A DNA stretch of 64,000 bases from NCBI GenBank assembly GCA_001411745.2, contig LIQB01000002.1:249892-313891 (forward strand), in the 5' to 3' direction. A model generated the notes under the pieces. That model was not told the DNA's origin, did no database searches, and worked only from the letters and a program-made list of their open reading frames with translations. This DNA is from Psychrobacter glacincola (GTDB lineage: Bacteria > Pseudomonadota > Gammaproteobacteria > Pseudomonadales > Moraxellaceae). The translations under genes and the position numbers were made by a program. Below, one piece after another: positions 53,629 to 62,871 of the stretch (positions are counted from its first letter, which is position 1; each line of letters starts with the position of its first letter).

Positions 53629-54882
53629 ATGACGATCATCAGTATGCAGCACCTAAGCACGCCATTAATGTTACCGATAATGATCAGCGCACTGCTGTTT
53701 AGTGCTCCTGCTTGCTCCAATCAAACTGCCGTCAATACCCATGAAGACCTGACAGACTATAAAGAAGGGCAAGCCTCTGCTAGTGAATCGCTAGCAAGTA
53801 CCGAAAAACCCACCTTTATCACCAAAAAAATTGCCACGTTTGATGAGCCTTGGGCAATGACAGTGTTGCCTACCGTTAATAATGAACCCCCTAAATTACT
53901 TGTCACCCAAAAGACAGGCGAGTTATTCATTGTTGATACGGCAACAGGTGCCAAGACAACCATCAGTGGTATACCGAAAGTGGCTTATGGTGGGCAAGGT
54001 GGTCTTGGCGATATCGTTCTTGCACCAGATTTTGCTACTTCTAATCATGTCTATATGAGCTACGTTGAAGCAGGGAATGACACTGATAATAATAAGTTTG
54101 GTGCTAAAGTTATCAAAGCGACATTGATAGGATTAAATACAGCCAAGCCTCGTTTGCAGGATATTACGCCCATTTGGGAGCAAACACCGAAAGTAAAAGG
54201 GCAGGGGCATTATAGTCATCGCTTGCTGTTCTCGCCTGACGGAAAATATTTATATATCAGTTCAGGCGAGCGCCAAGAAAAAACACCGGCACAGGATATG
54301 AGCGTCAATTTGGGCAAAATTATTAGATTAAATCTTGACGGCTCAGTGCCAGCAGACAATCCTTTTGTAGATAATAGCAATGACATTGCCGCAGAGTTTT
54401 GGAGTATAGGTCATCGTAATGTATTGGGTATGGCATTCGATGAAAAAGGTAGGCTTTGGGCGCATGAGATGGGACCACGGGGCGGTGATGAATTTAATCT
54501 CATTGAAAAAGGTCATAACTACGGCTGGCCAATCGTATCAAATGGGCGTAACTATACAGGTACGGATATTCCTGACCATGAGACGCGTCCTGAGTTTACG
54601 CCGCCTAAAATTAGTTGGACGCCAGTGATATCGCCGTCCTCGATGAGTATTTATAACGCTGGAAAATATAATGATTTCCCAGAGTGGCAAGGTAATGCGC
54701 TCATTAGTGGCTTATCATCTAAAGCGCTGATAGTCGTCGATTTTGATGAAAATAGTCACGCGACTGAGCGCTATCGCTATGATATGGGCGAGCGTATTCG
54801 TAGTGTGTTAAATGTAGATGGACAAGTTTGGGTGTTAGAAGACGGTGATAATAGTGGATTATTACAATTGACTCCACAGTAG
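53629..54882 (+). CDS. PQQ-dependent sugar dehydrogenase, soluble type, lipoprotein-like
   Basis: Oxidises aldoses in the periplasm with PQQ. 417 residues. The signal segment LMLPIMISALLFSAPAC with Cys at about 29 may be lipid-anchored, though the lipobox is not ideal. The six-bladed propeller features the ASD/GDH family motifs: FDEPWAMTVLP, GLGDIVLAPDFATSNHVYMSYVEAG, GQGHYSHRLLFSPDGKYLYISSGERQ, GKIIRLNLDGSVPADNPF, and HEMGPRGGDEFNLIEKGHNYGWP. No PQQ biosynthesis gene is in the window. ATG 53629 has GGAG upstream. Confidence 0.9.
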   Translation: MTIISMQHLSTPLMLPIMISALLFSAPACSNQTAVNTHEDLTDYKEGQASASESLASTEKPTFITKKIATFDEPWAMTVLPTVNNEPPKLLVTQKTGELFIVDTATGAKTTISGIPKVAYGGQGGLGDIVLAPDFATSNHVYMSYVEAGNDTDNNKFGAKVIKATLIGLNTAKPRLQDITPIWEQTPKVKGQGHYSHRLLFSPDGKYLYISSGERQEKTPAQDMSVNLGKIIRLNLDGSVPADNPFVDNSNDIAAEFWSIGHRNVLGMAFDEKGRLWAHEMGPRGGDEFNLIEKGHNYGWPIVSNGRNYTGTDIPDHETRPEFTPPKISWTPVISPSSMSIYNAGKYNDFPEWQGNALISGLSSKALIVVDFDENSHATERYRYDMGERIRSVLNVDGQVWVLEDGDNSGLLQLTPQ

Positions 54883-54997
54883 TGATTAATAGCTATTGCT
54901 CTTCAACTTTCCAAGCGTTTGCACTATTGTAGGGTAGACTACTAAATGGTTTTGCTCTACTTCTGTCAATAAGAAAAACGTAAATAGTTAATTAGAT

Positions 54998-55026
54998 TTG
55001 ATAGTTGAGAGGTATCTTGTTAAGGT
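54998..55026 (+). promoter_or_regulatory. Promoter of the first BCCT gene
   Basis: TTGATA, 17 bases, TAAGGT. The same promoter with the same spacing lies in front of the second BCCT gene, and the conserved word extends around both elements (GATTTGATAGTTG ... GTATCTTGTTAAGGT). Confidence 0.6.
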
Positions 55027-55058
55027 ATTCTTCCTAAAAAACTAAGGCTAACAAACAA

Positions 55059-56708
55059 ATGGATCATGTAAAAGTTGGCAGGTTAGGCCCTTTTCCACGG
55101 GTAAGTAAACCTGTGTTTATTACTTCAGCGCTACTTATCGTTGGATTTATTATCTTTGGTGCTTTCTTTACTGAAACCGCTGGTGCACTATTTAGCTTTT
55201 TGCAGAATTTTATTACAGATAAGTTCGGCTGGATGTTTGTTATATTAATGAACGTTGCGCTGGTATTCTGTATTTATCTAGCAGCGAGTCGTTATGGTGA
55301 CATCCGTTTAGGTCAACAAACAGAAAAACCGCAGTACAGTTTGTTTTCTTGGATAGGGATGTTGTTCTCTGCTGGTATCGGTATTGGACTGGTATATTGG
55401 GGGACGGCTGAGCCCTTGTATCACTTTATGGCACCACCACTCGGTGAGGCGGAAACAATAGAAGCGGCCAAGCAAGCCATGAGTATCTCATTTTTACATT
55501 GGGGACTACATGCTTGGGCGATTTATACCATTGTGGCATTGGCGCTGGCTTACTTCCACTTTCGCCGTGGACTGCCATTATCGATTCGCTCGACGCTATA
55601 CCCGTTATTAGGCGAGAAAATATATGGTCGCTGGGGTCATACGGTAGACATTCTAGCCGTGTTCGGCACGATGTTTGGTGTGGTAACTTCCTTAGGTCTA
55701 GGGGTTATGCAGATCAACTCAGGTCTTGAAAATTTATTCGGTATACCAAATTCTTTAACCGTACAGTTTATTATTATTGCTTTTGTGACAGCATTGGCAT
55801 GTGGCTCATTGATGCTTGGTCTTGATAAAGGTATCAAGCGCTTAAGTGATATCAATATGGGTTTTACGGGTGTGCTCTTGGCCTTTATGGTTATCTTAGG
55901 ACCAACCTTATTTATTTTTGATAGTTTTATAGAAAATATTGGTAATTATGTCGTTGCCATGATTCCGTTATCAACATGGGGCGAGGCTTATAGTAATACG
56001 GATTGGCAGAGTGGTTGGACGATATTCTATTGGGCGTGGTGGGTAAGTTGGGCACCGTTTGTCGGCGTATTTATCGCTCGCATCAGTCGCGGTCGTACCA
56101 TTCGTGAGTTCGTATTGGGTGTATTATTGATTCCAATGCTGATTTTGTTTTTCTGGTTCACCACTTTCGGTGGTGTCGCTATCCATATGGAGCTTTTAGC
56201 GGCGCTTGATCCGGCTATGGCCAGTCCAGGATTGGTGGAAGCGGTGCAAGCAGATACGGGTAGCGCTATTTTCAAGCTGGTTGAGTATTATCCATTCGCG
56301 AAACCAATTACCTTGCTCATCGTTGTTATGATTGTTTTATGGTTCGTGACTTCATCGGATTCAGCAAGTTTCGTCATTGATATGTTGACGGCGGGCGGCG
56401 ATACCAACCCACCTAAGATTCAACGTTTATTTTGGGCGATTATGGAAGGTTTGATTGCCGCTATATTGTTAGCAGCAGGCGGATTAGGCGCATTGCAAGC
56501 CGCCGCTATTGTGGCTGGACTGCCATTTGCTTTAGTGATATTTGTCATGATGTATGCCTTACTTCGTGGCTTAAGCCGAGATCGATTGATACTGTATCGC
56601 GCTCAGCAGCACTTTATCACCGAAGAATCTGCAGATCATAATTCAGCCAATGAGTTTGCTGATGAGCACTTGTTGAAAGGACCACCTAAAATCGTGGAAG
56701 GTGATTAG
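55059..56708 (+). CDS. BCCT family betaine/choline/carnitine transporter (copy 1)
   Basis: Sodium- or proton-coupled uptake of quaternary ammonium solutes, often for osmoprotection. 549 residues, 12 membrane segments. The substrate-binding tryptophan box is FYWAWWVSWAPFVGVFIARISRGRTIREF. Other BCCT marks are FSWIGMLFSAGIGIGLVYWGTAEPLYHFMAPP, FLHWGLHAWAIYTIVALALAYFHFRRG and WFVTSSDSASFVIDMLTAGGD. Charged tails at both ends fit the regulated type, but there is no long sensor tail like BetP. It lies 240 bp before a close paralogue with the same leader, a tandem duplication. ATG 55059 has AAGG at about 11 bases. Confidence 0.94.
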   Translation: MDHVKVGRLGPFPRVSKPVFITSALLIVGFIIFGAFFTETAGALFSFLQNFITDKFGWMFVILMNVALVFCIYLAASRYGDIRLGQQTEKPQYSLFSWIGMLFSAGIGIGLVYWGTAEPLYHFMAPPLGEAETIEAAKQAMSISFLHWGLHAWAIYTIVALALAYFHFRRGLPLSIRSTLYPLLGEKIYGRWGHTVDILAVFGTMFGVVTSLGLGVMQINSGLENLFGIPNSLTVQFIIIAFVTALACGSLMLGLDKGIKRLSDINMGFTGVLLAFMVILGPTLFIFDSFIENIGNYVVAMIPLSTWGEAYSNTDWQSGWTIFYWAWWVSWAPFVGVFIARISRGRTIREFVLGVLLIPMLILFFWFTTFGGVAIHMELLAALDPAMASPGLVEAVQADTGSAIFKLVEYYPFAKPITLLIVVMIVLWFVTSSDSASFVIDMLTAGGDTNPPKIQRLFWAIMEGLIAAILLAAGGLGALQAAAIVAGLPFALVIFVMMYALLRGLSRDRLILYRAQQHFITEESADHNSANEFADEHLLKGPPKIVEGD

Positions 56709-56809
56709 CAGATTATATATATCAGCTTTAATACTGTTTTTATTAAATGAATCAGGCAGTTAGCTTCTTCTTTTTTTACGTAAAAACACAATATAACAAT
56801 TGTGATTTG

Positions 56810-56845
56810 AAATCCTAAGATGCATCGTTATCTTAGGATTTTTTT
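56810..56845 (+). terminator. Terminator between the BCCT genes
   Basis: AAATCCTAAGAT ... ATCTTAGGATTT, a 12-bp stem with a run of Ts. It ends the first BCCT transcript, so the two paralogues are independently expressed. Confidence 0.93.
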
Positions 56846-56887
56846 ATTTGCTAACCAATAGCAAGGTTATAAAGTGTCTGATTCGAT

Positions 56888-56916
56888 TTGATAGTTGTGC
56901 AGTATCTTGTTAAGGT
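56888..56916 (+). promoter_or_regulatory. Promoter of the second BCCT gene
   Basis: TTGATA, 17 bases, TAAGGT, as in front of copy 1, with the surrounding bases kept (GATTTGATAGTTG). It lies between the copy-1 terminator and the copy-2 ATG. Confidence 0.6.
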
Positions 56917-56944
56917 GAGCCCCTTCAAAAATTGAGATGACTAA

Positions 56945-58600
56945 ATGGATCATGTAAAAGTTGGCCGCTTAGGCCCTTTTCCGCGGGTAAGTAAACCTGT
57001 GTTTTTAACTTCAGCGTTATTAATTCTTGTGTTCATTATTTTTGGTGCTCTTTTTAATGAGCAAGCAGAACTGTTATTTGGTCATGCAAAAGCATTCGTG
57101 TCTTTGCGTTTTGGCTGGTTCTTTATTGTGGTGGTCAACTTAACGTTGGTTATGAGTATTTACATGATATTTAGTCGTTATGGCGATATCAGGCTTGGTC
57201 ATCAAAATGAAAAACCAGAGTATAATATAGTCTCTTGGATTGGCATGCTATTTTCCGCGGGCATCGGTATTGGCCTGCTTTACTGGGGTACGGCTGAACC
57301 CTTGTATCATTTTATGGCGCCGCCGCTAGGAGAAGCTGAAACAGTGGCTGCCGCCAAGCAAGCGATGAATATCTCGTTTTTGCACTATGGTTTGCATGTG
57401 TGGGCGCTCTATGGCATGGTCGCGTTGTCATTGGCTTATTTCCATTACCGAGTGGGCTTACCGCTGGCCATCCGTTCGACACTATATCCTATATTGGGCA
57501 AAAAGATTTATGGTGGCTGGGGTCATACGGTCGATACACTAGCGGTATTTGGTACGATGTTTGGAGTAGTGACCACTTTAGGTCTTGGGGTGTTGCAAAT
57601 TAACTCAGGTCTTGAGACGTTATTTGGCATACCCAATAATATTACAGTGCAAATTATTTTGATTGCCTTAATCACTATGTTGGCAGGTCTGTCTCTATTT
57701 ATGGGGCTAGATAAGGGGATTAAGCGCTTAAGTGATACCAATATATTATTTACTGTGATATTGCTCAGCTTTGTGATTATTTTAGGCCCGACCCAGTTTA
57801 TCTTTAATAGCTTTGTAGAAAATATTGGCAATTATTTGCATCAAATTGTGCCATTAGGTCTTTGGACAGAATCGTATGATGGTCAAGAAAACTGGCAAGC
57901 ATCATGGACGATTTTCTATTGGGCATGGTGGATAAGCTGGTCGCCTTTCGTCGGTGTGTTCGTGGCTCGTATCTCTCGTGGTCGAACCATTCGTGAGTTT
58001 ATCTTAGGGGTGTTATTAATTCCTATTACTATTTTGTTCTTATGGTTCACGGCATTCGGTGGTTCAGCCGTTAATATGGAATTAATGGCAGCCGCTGATC
58101 CCAACCTCATTAGTCCTGGCTTGATTGAGGCTGTCCAAGCAGATACTGGCAGTGCCATCTTTAAGCTGATGGAATCTTATCCATTTACGTCAGCTTTGAA
58201 CTTGCTTATCGTAGTGATGATTGTGCTTTGGTTTGTCACGTCATCGGATTCTGCCAGTTTCGTTATTGATATGTTGACCTCAGGTGGCGATGCCAATCCA
58301 CCGAAAATTCAGCGCCTATTTTGGGCGGGTACAGAGGGTGTCATCGCTGCCGTACTATTAGCAGCAGGTGGCTTGAGTGCGCTACAAGCGGCTTCAATTG
58401 TGTCAGGTTTCCCTTTTGCGATTGTGATAGTCGTTATGATGTACTCCTTATTACGCGGCTTGAGTCGAGATCGTTTGATACTGTATCGCAACCAGCAATG
58501 GTTTGTCACCGAAGAGTCAGCAGAGCATAATTCAGCCAATGAATTTCGTGATGAAGATTTGCTGACAGGTCCACCTGATATTGAAAAACCTGAAGGTTAG
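56945..58600 (+). CDS. BCCT family betaine/choline/carnitine transporter (copy 2)
   Basis: 551 residues, 12 membrane segments. The N-terminal 25 residues (MDHVKVGRLGPFPRVSKPVF) are identical to copy 1, and the rest is highly similar apart from periplasmic loops such as FNEQAELLFGHAKAFVSLR and LGLWTESYDGQENWQAS. The tryptophan box FYWAWWISWSPFVG and SDSASFVIDMLTSGGD are conserved. Divergence in loops and in the helix around TVQIILIALITMLAGLSLFMGL suggests a changed substrate or affinity. ATG 56945 has GAG eight bases upstream. A terminator follows at 58624. Confidence 0.94.
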   Translation: MDHVKVGRLGPFPRVSKPVFLTSALLILVFIIFGALFNEQAELLFGHAKAFVSLRFGWFFIVVVNLTLVMSIYMIFSRYGDIRLGHQNEKPEYNIVSWIGMLFSAGIGIGLLYWGTAEPLYHFMAPPLGEAETVAAAKQAMNISFLHYGLHVWALYGMVALSLAYFHYRVGLPLAIRSTLYPILGKKIYGGWGHTVDTLAVFGTMFGVVTTLGLGVLQINSGLETLFGIPNNITVQIILIALITMLAGLSLFMGLDKGIKRLSDTNILFTVILLSFVIILGPTQFIFNSFVENIGNYLHQIVPLGLWTESYDGQENWQASWTIFYWAWWISWSPFVGVFVARISRGRTIREFILGVLLIPITILFLWFTAFGGSAVNMELMAAADPNLISPGLIEAVQADTGSAIFKLMESYPFTSALNLLIVVMIVLWFVTSSDSASFVIDMLTSGGDANPPKIQRLFWAGTEGVIAAVLLAAGGLSALQAASIVSGFPFAIVIVVMMYSLLRGLSRDRLILYRNQQWFVTEESAEHNSANEFRDEDLLTGPPDIEKPEG

Positions 58601-58623
58601 ATTTTATTGATCTGAAAAATAAT

Positions 58624-58661
58624 AAAAAAGCACCCGCCTATGATTAAGCGGGTGCTTTTTT
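58624..58661. terminator. Terminator after BCCT copy 2
   Basis: AAAAAAGCACCCGC ... GCGGGTGCTTTTTT: a 14-bp stem with A and T runs on both sides, working in either direction between two convergent genes. The loop CTATGATTAA recurs in the hairpin at 59206. Confidence 0.95.
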
Positions 58662-58738
58662 ATATGATTTGGCTGTCTTTTTTAGTTTGATATAAAGTAT
58701 TTACACAAAGTTATGAAGCCAAGGTTATGAAGCCAAGG

Positions 58739-59071
58739 TTATGAGCACTGTCCTTTAACATAACCTACTGCTGCCGTTGTGCCACATGCCGAACATGAGT
58801 TGCCCGCAGTGCGATAACTAAATCCTGAGCTGGTTTTTACTTTGACACACACAGGATCGTATTGCGCGGTGCACATCGTTTGCTCAGGGTTGTAAGGTGG
58901 GCACTTGATGAAAGGGTTGTCGCTGTTCTGTTGGCTGTGCCCAGTGTTATGAATAGGGGCGGTGTCAGGCGTATCGATGCTTTGGATGTTATTACAGCCA
59001 GCTAAGGCAATAGTGACTGATAACCCTAATAATGACAGGCATAATCGCCATGATTTGAATAAGTGGTTCAT
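58739..59071 (-). CDS. Lipoprotein with a Kazal-like domain
   Basis: 110 residues from ATG 59071, which has AAGGA nine bases upstream (ATG 59077 is three bases from that site). Signal peptide with lipobox LAGC (LSVTIALAGC). The C-terminal half reads MCTAQYDPVCVKVKTSSGFSY ... GNSCSACGTTAAVGYVKGQC, which follows the Kazal pattern (C-x5-Y-D-P-V-C ... Y ... N-x-C-x-A-C ... G-x-C). Kazal domains are serine-protease inhibitors in animals; bacterial ones are scattered. It could protect the cell surface against host or predator proteases. Function is inferred from one domain pattern. Confidence 0.75.
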   Translation of the reverse strand: MNHLFKSWRLCLSLLGLSVTIALAGCNNIQSIDTPDTAPIHNTGHSQQNSDNPFIKCPPYNPEQTMCTAQYDPVCVKVKTSSGFSYRTAGNSCSACGTTAAVGYVKGQCS

Positions 59072-59388
59072 AATCATATGTCCTTATAAATAGTGTTCGG
59101 TAAGTCCCTGTTATCGATAGCTGGTTGCAACCATGTGATGAACAAGGTGTTTAATTGATAGTAGCCTATTTATCAGCAGTCATCTATCAAATCATGATTA
59201 ATAAAAAACCCAAGCCTATGATTAAGCTTGGGTTTGAGCATCATTATAGTCATTCCACTATAAAAATATTACTGCGTTAACCTCGCTTGAGGTATTAAAT
59301 ATACATCTACACTCGGTTGCCTTGTACTACTTTTAAATTGAACTGACCATACCAGCAGTTTTATAAATGCCAGCTAAAGGCGATAGAG
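59072..59388. other. 317-bp gap between the Kazal-like and DUF3144 genes
   Basis: Holds a hairpin/terminator at 59206-59235 that ends the DUF3144 transcript and the promoter region of the lipoprotein. No gene seen. Confidence 0.5.
59206..59235 (-). terminator. Terminator-like hairpin after the DUF3144 gene
   Basis: AAACCCAAGC ... GCTTGGGTTT (10 bp), loop CTATGATTAA, and on the minus strand a T-run after it. 154 bases after the DUF3144 stop. Confidence 0.75.
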
Positions 59389-59760
59389 CTATTTGGCTGC
59401 TTTGTCATCTTGATTAAGCTGAACATATTTATCAAAGTTCTGCGCATAATCAGTCAGGTTGTCGCTCAGCATTTGGCGATACTGTTTGACATAAAATTCA
59501 ACGATATCATCTTTTTCTTTGGCAAAGTCATCGCCTTTGACAAAGCCGATAGAAGCGACAGACGCGCTATAACGTGCGGCTGCATAAAGTAGTGATGCAC
59601 CTACTTGTCCTGAATGCGCTTCAGAACCCAACTGACTGTTTGCGATACCAATAATGGCATCAGCACGTTGGTAAAATGCTTGCATTTCAGGGGTAATCTC
59701 AATGTTAGCGTCAACATTGCTGTCTTGAGTGTTGCTGTCTTGCATATTGTTTTGAGACAT
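59389..59760 (-). CDS. DUF3144 family protein
   Basis: 123 residues, cytoplasmic. The family core is recognisable: FYQRADAIIGIANSQ, then GQVGASLLYAAARYSASVASIGF, then VEFYVKQYRQMLSDNLTDYAQNFDKY. The first 25 residues are Asn/Asp/Gln-rich (SQNNMQDSNTQDSN) with a short repeat. Function is unknown. ATG 59760 has AGGAG upstream. It follows metK by 72 bp and may be transcribed with it. Confidence 0.87.
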   Translation of the reverse strand: MSQNNMQDSNTQDSNVDANIEITPEMQAFYQRADAIIGIANSQLGSEAHSGQVGASLLYAAARYSASVASIGFVKGDDFAKEKDDIVEFYVKQYRQMLSDNLTDYAQNFDKYVQLNQDDKAAK

Positions 59761-59832
59761 AAGCGACTCCTAATAAGTGTCGGTAATTTTAAAATTATAA
59801 AGAGGGTTTGTAGGTGGTGCAAAGTTATATTT

Positions 59833-60999
59833 TTACAAACCAGCGTCTGCTTTTAAGATCTCAGCTTTGTCTGTTTTTTCCCACGTAAAAGCAGTTTCAG
59901 AGCCAGGACGACCAAAATGACCAAAAGTCGCCGTTTGCTGATACATTGGTTGTAATAAGTTTAGCATACGGGTAATGCCATAAGGGCGCAGGTCAAAATG
60001 GGTGCGAATCAGACGGATGATTTCATCATTGCTGATTTTATTCGTACCAAAAGTATTGACCGAGATAGAGGTTGGCTCAGCGACACCAATGGCATAGCTG
60101 ACCTGTATTTCACAGCGCTCAGCAAGTCCTGCAGCGACGATATTCTTAGCTACATAACGCACGGCGTACGCAGCACTGCGATCTACTTTTGATGGATCTT
60201 TACCACTGAATGCACCGCCGCCATGACGCGCCATACCGCCATAAGTATCAACAATAATTTTACGACCTGTCAATCCAGCATCACCAACAGGACCGCCAAT
60301 CACAAACTTACCCGTTGGGTTGATATGATAGCGCGTGCCAGCATGCAATAATTCAGCAGGCAATACTTGTTTGATGATAGATTCCATTATGGCTTCTTGC
60401 AGATCTTTTTGCGAGATACTTGGATCGTGTTGCGTTGATAGCACCACGGCATCAATGGCAACAGGCTTGCTACCATCATATCTTAACGTCACTTGTGCTT
60501 TGGCATCTGGACGTAACCACGGCAACTCGCCTGCGCGGCGCAGCTCAGATTGGCGTTCCATCAAGCGATGAGCAAATTCGATAGGGGCTGGCATTAATAC
60601 GTCAGTTTCGTTACTAGCATAGCCAAACATAAGACCTTGGTCACCTGCGCCTTGCTCTTCAGGGTCGCTACGATCGACACCTTGAGCGATTTCAGGAGAT
60701 TGTTTGCCGAGCATGTTGATGACCGCGCATGTTTCGCCATCAAAGCCTAAGTCTGAGTGGTGGTAACCAATACCGTTTACAGTATCACGCACGATACGCT
60801 CAACATCGATATTTGCCGTCGTGGTGACTTCACCTGCTAGTATCACAGCACCTGTTTTAACCAAGGTTTCGCATGCCACGCGTGCATGCAAATCTTCACG
60901 TAAGATGGCGTCAAGGATGGCATCTGATATTTGGTCAGCCATTTTATCAGGATGACCTTCGCTCACAGATTCTGAGGTAAATAAGTTGTATTCACGCAT
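59833..60999 (-). CDS. metK: S-adenosylmethionine synthetase
   Basis: Makes S-adenosylmethionine from methionine and ATP. 388 residues, the normal length. Motifs: [39 protein letters not shown] (methionine/ATP), the P-loop-like [27 protein letters not shown] segment ([19 protein letters not shown]), and [14 protein letters not shown] near the end. ATG 60999. No SAM riboswitch was recognised in its 160-bp upstream gap. DUF3144 gene follows. Confidence 0.98.
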   Translation of the reverse strand: MREYNLFTSESVSEGHPDKMADQISDAILDAILREDLHARVACETLVKTGAVILAGEVTTTANIDVERIVRDTVNGIGYHHSDLGFDGETCAVINMLGKQSPEIAQGVDRSDPEEQGAGDQGLMFGYASNETDVLMPAPIEFAHRLMERQSELRRAGELPWLRPDAKAQVTLRYDGSKPVAIDAVVLSTQHDPSISQKDLQEAIMESIIKQVLPAELLHAGTRYHINPTGKFVIGGPVGDAGLTGRKIIVDTYGGMARHGGGAFSGKDPSKVDRSAAYAVRYVAKNIVAAGLAERCEIQVSYAIGVAEPTSISVNTFGTNKISNDEIIRLIRTHFDLRPYGITRMLNLLQPMYQQTATFGHFGRPGSETAFTWEKTDKAEILKADAGL

Positions 61000-61161
61000 A
61001 ATGGGATCGCTTAATTGCAGGGACTGTATTCTACGAACTCAGTCATTATTAAATGTATATAAAAATAAAAGGCGAAAACGAATAAAAAAATTAGCACATT
61101 TTACCGTGTATCGAGGTAAAACTCTAGCGATGGATACTACTAAGAAGTAACTAGGCATGGA

Positions 61162-61758
61162 TTAACCATGGTAAAATTCATCAATTTCGCTATTTTCTTG
61201 CCAGCGATATTCAGTATAGTGAGCGATCTGGCGCGCTGTATCGATGTCATGTCTATCGGCGATAAAGCCAAGCGCCATGTCCATACCTGCACTGACACCT
61301 GAGGACGTATAAAATTTGCCATCAATAACCCAGCGTGCTTGCTCTGCCCAATGGACTTTGTCAGATTGCGCTATCACCCATTGCCATGACAGTTTATTAG
61401 ACGTTGCGCGCTTGTCATCTAAGACGCCAGCCTTAGCCAACAATGCGCTACCCGTACAAACGCTAAGTACCCAATCGGCATGGTCAACCAAGATTGTTAA
61501 CGTCTGCAAAAATGGTCGGTGATTGATTTGCTGGCGAGTACCCATACCGCCAACCATCAATAAGATATCAGTCTGATGCGCTAACTCGCTGACAGCGACT
61601 GTCTGCATCGCAACGCCATGCTTACTATGGATAATGCCGCCGTTTAAGGAGGCAAATTGCAGACGATAATGCTCAGGTAAGCAGCCAAACATCTCGATAG
61701 GTCCAAATAGATCTAAAGTCTCGAAATCATCGAATAATAGCGCGGTCAGTGTCTGCAT
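61162..61758 (-). CDS. DJ-1/PfpI family protein
   Basis: 198 residues with the class I amidotransferase-like fold. The nucleophile elbow is WVLSVCTGSALLAKAGVLDDKRATSN with C101. The N-terminus has LTALLFDDFETLDLFGPIEMFG, and VNHRPFLQT-like QQINHRPFLQT. SSGVSAGMDMALGFIADRHD resembles the AraC-associated DJ-1 branch (isonitrile hydratase-like proteins), but no DNA-binding domain is attached. ATG 61758 has AGGAA upstream. Single gene. Confidence 0.9.
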   Translation of the reverse strand: MQTLTALLFDDFETLDLFGPIEMFGCLPEHYRLQFASLNGGIIHSKHGVAMQTVAVSELAHQTDILLMVGGMGTRQQINHRPFLQTLTILVDHADWVLSVCTGSALLAKAGVLDDKRATSNKLSWQWVIAQSDKVHWAEQARWVIDGKFYTSSGVSAGMDMALGFIADRHDIDTARQIAHYTEYRWQENSEIDEFYHG

Positions 61759-62068
61759 CTGGCTTCCTGATTTTTAAATAATGTTTACACAAGTAAGTGG
61801 GCGTCTACTGCTTTTTTAACCACGCTATTCATGTTTTATTCATATAAAGTAGATAAATTAAACCTTTTATAACTAGGGCGTGTCCTCATTTTAAAAATGG
61901 TGATAAAAATGAGATAAATTGCCGTCAAACAAGGAAAGTAGCGCACATAATATCGAGATATTAAGAAGCTATTTGACGATGTCTGGCAAAATTTAGCTAT
62001 TTTTAGCCCATTTAGAAAGTAATCGATTGAATTGAGGACACGCCCTAAAGCAGTTATCGTTCTAAAAA
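61759..62068. other. 310-bp gap filled largely by a repeat element
   Basis: The MITE-like element at 61874-62047 accounts for more than half of it. The rest holds the DJ-1 promoter side and the nth 3' end. No gene. Confidence 0.6.
61874..62047. mobile_element. MITE-like element with 15-bp terminal inverted repeats
   Basis: Perfect inverted ends TAGGGCGTGTCCTCA at 61874-61888 and 62033-62047 (inverse). Removing the TA at each end as target duplication leaves a 170-bp element. It has no open frame of transposase size, so it is nonautonomous. The interior shares TTTTTAGCCCATTTAG with the 62-bp remnant at 42.5 kb. Confidence 0.85.
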
Positions 62069-62764
62069 TTATAGCTCCAAAAACTTGGCTTTGTCTTTAA
62101 ACATACATTCGTCATAAACAGGACACGCCCCGCATTTGGGTGTACGGGCTTGGCAAGTATAGCGCCCGTGCAAAATAAGATAATGATGCGCATCCACGAT
62201 GAAGTCATCTGGGATACGCTCGACCAACTTATTTTCAACGATCAAGACGTTCTTGCCAGTGGCAAGTCCTGTACGATTACCTACCCGAAAGATATGAGTA
62301 TCAACTGCCATGGTTGGCTGACCAAAAGCGGTATTTAACACCACATTAGCGGTTTTACGCCCAACGCCAGCGAGAGACTCTAAGTCGTTGCGGTTATCAG
62401 GGACGCTGCTGTCAAATTTCTCAATTAAGTCTCGGCAAGTTTTGATGACATTTTTGGCTTTGGCATTGTATAAGCCAATATTTTTGATATAAGATTTTAG
62501 ACCGTCTTCACCTAATGCCAAGATTGCTTCAGGTGTATTTGCTACGGGATATAATTGCTTGGTGGCAATATTGACGCTCACATCCGTCGCCTGCGCAGAC
62601 AAGATGACCGCGATCAGCAGCTCAAAATTACTCTTATAATTCAATTCCGTAACCGGCTCATCAATCGTCGCTGCCAGTTTCTCAAAAAATGGACGCACAT
62701 TACGATTGGGCATTCGCCGCGATGGCGGGGTATCGGCAGTTTTGTGCTTGACGGTTTTACTCAT
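62069..62764 (-). CDS. nth: Endonuclease III
   Basis: A DNA glycosylase/AP lyase that removes oxidised pyrimidines. 231 residues. HhH motif LAGVGRKTANVVLNTAFGQP with the catalytic Lys, VDTHIFRV with the catalytic Asp, and the 4Fe-4S cluster CQARTPKCGACPVYDEC (C-x6-C-x2-C-x5-C). The first 20 residues (SKTVKHKTADTPPSRRMPNR) are a basic extension compared with E. coli Nth. ATG 62764. Followed downstream by the MITE-like element and preceded by an RnfB-like gene, 108 bp apart; nth-rnfB proximity is common in gammaproteobacteria. Confidence 0.97.
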   Translation of the reverse strand: MSKTVKHKTADTPPSRRMPNRNVRPFFEKLAATIDEPVTELNYKSNFELLIAVILSAQATDVSVNIATKQLYPVANTPEAILALGEDGLKSYIKNIGLYNAKAKNVIKTCRDLIEKFDSSVPDNRNDLESLAGVGRKTANVVLNTAFGQPTMAVDTHIFRVGNRTGLATGKNVLIVENKLVERIPDDFIVDAHHYLILHGRYTCQARTPKCGACPVYDECMFKDKAKFLEL

Positions 62765-62871
62765 AGTATTCTTACTATTTTTTGGCTATTGATAATTAAT
62801 AACTGATACAAGATATCGGAATAAATTCATTTTAGCGATGTTGGACTGTCTAACAAATGATAATTACGCTA

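Noticed and set aside
60999..61161. SAM riboswitch upstream of metK
   Set aside because: The 160-bp gap shows no recognisable SAM-binding structure and no terminator/anti-terminator pair.
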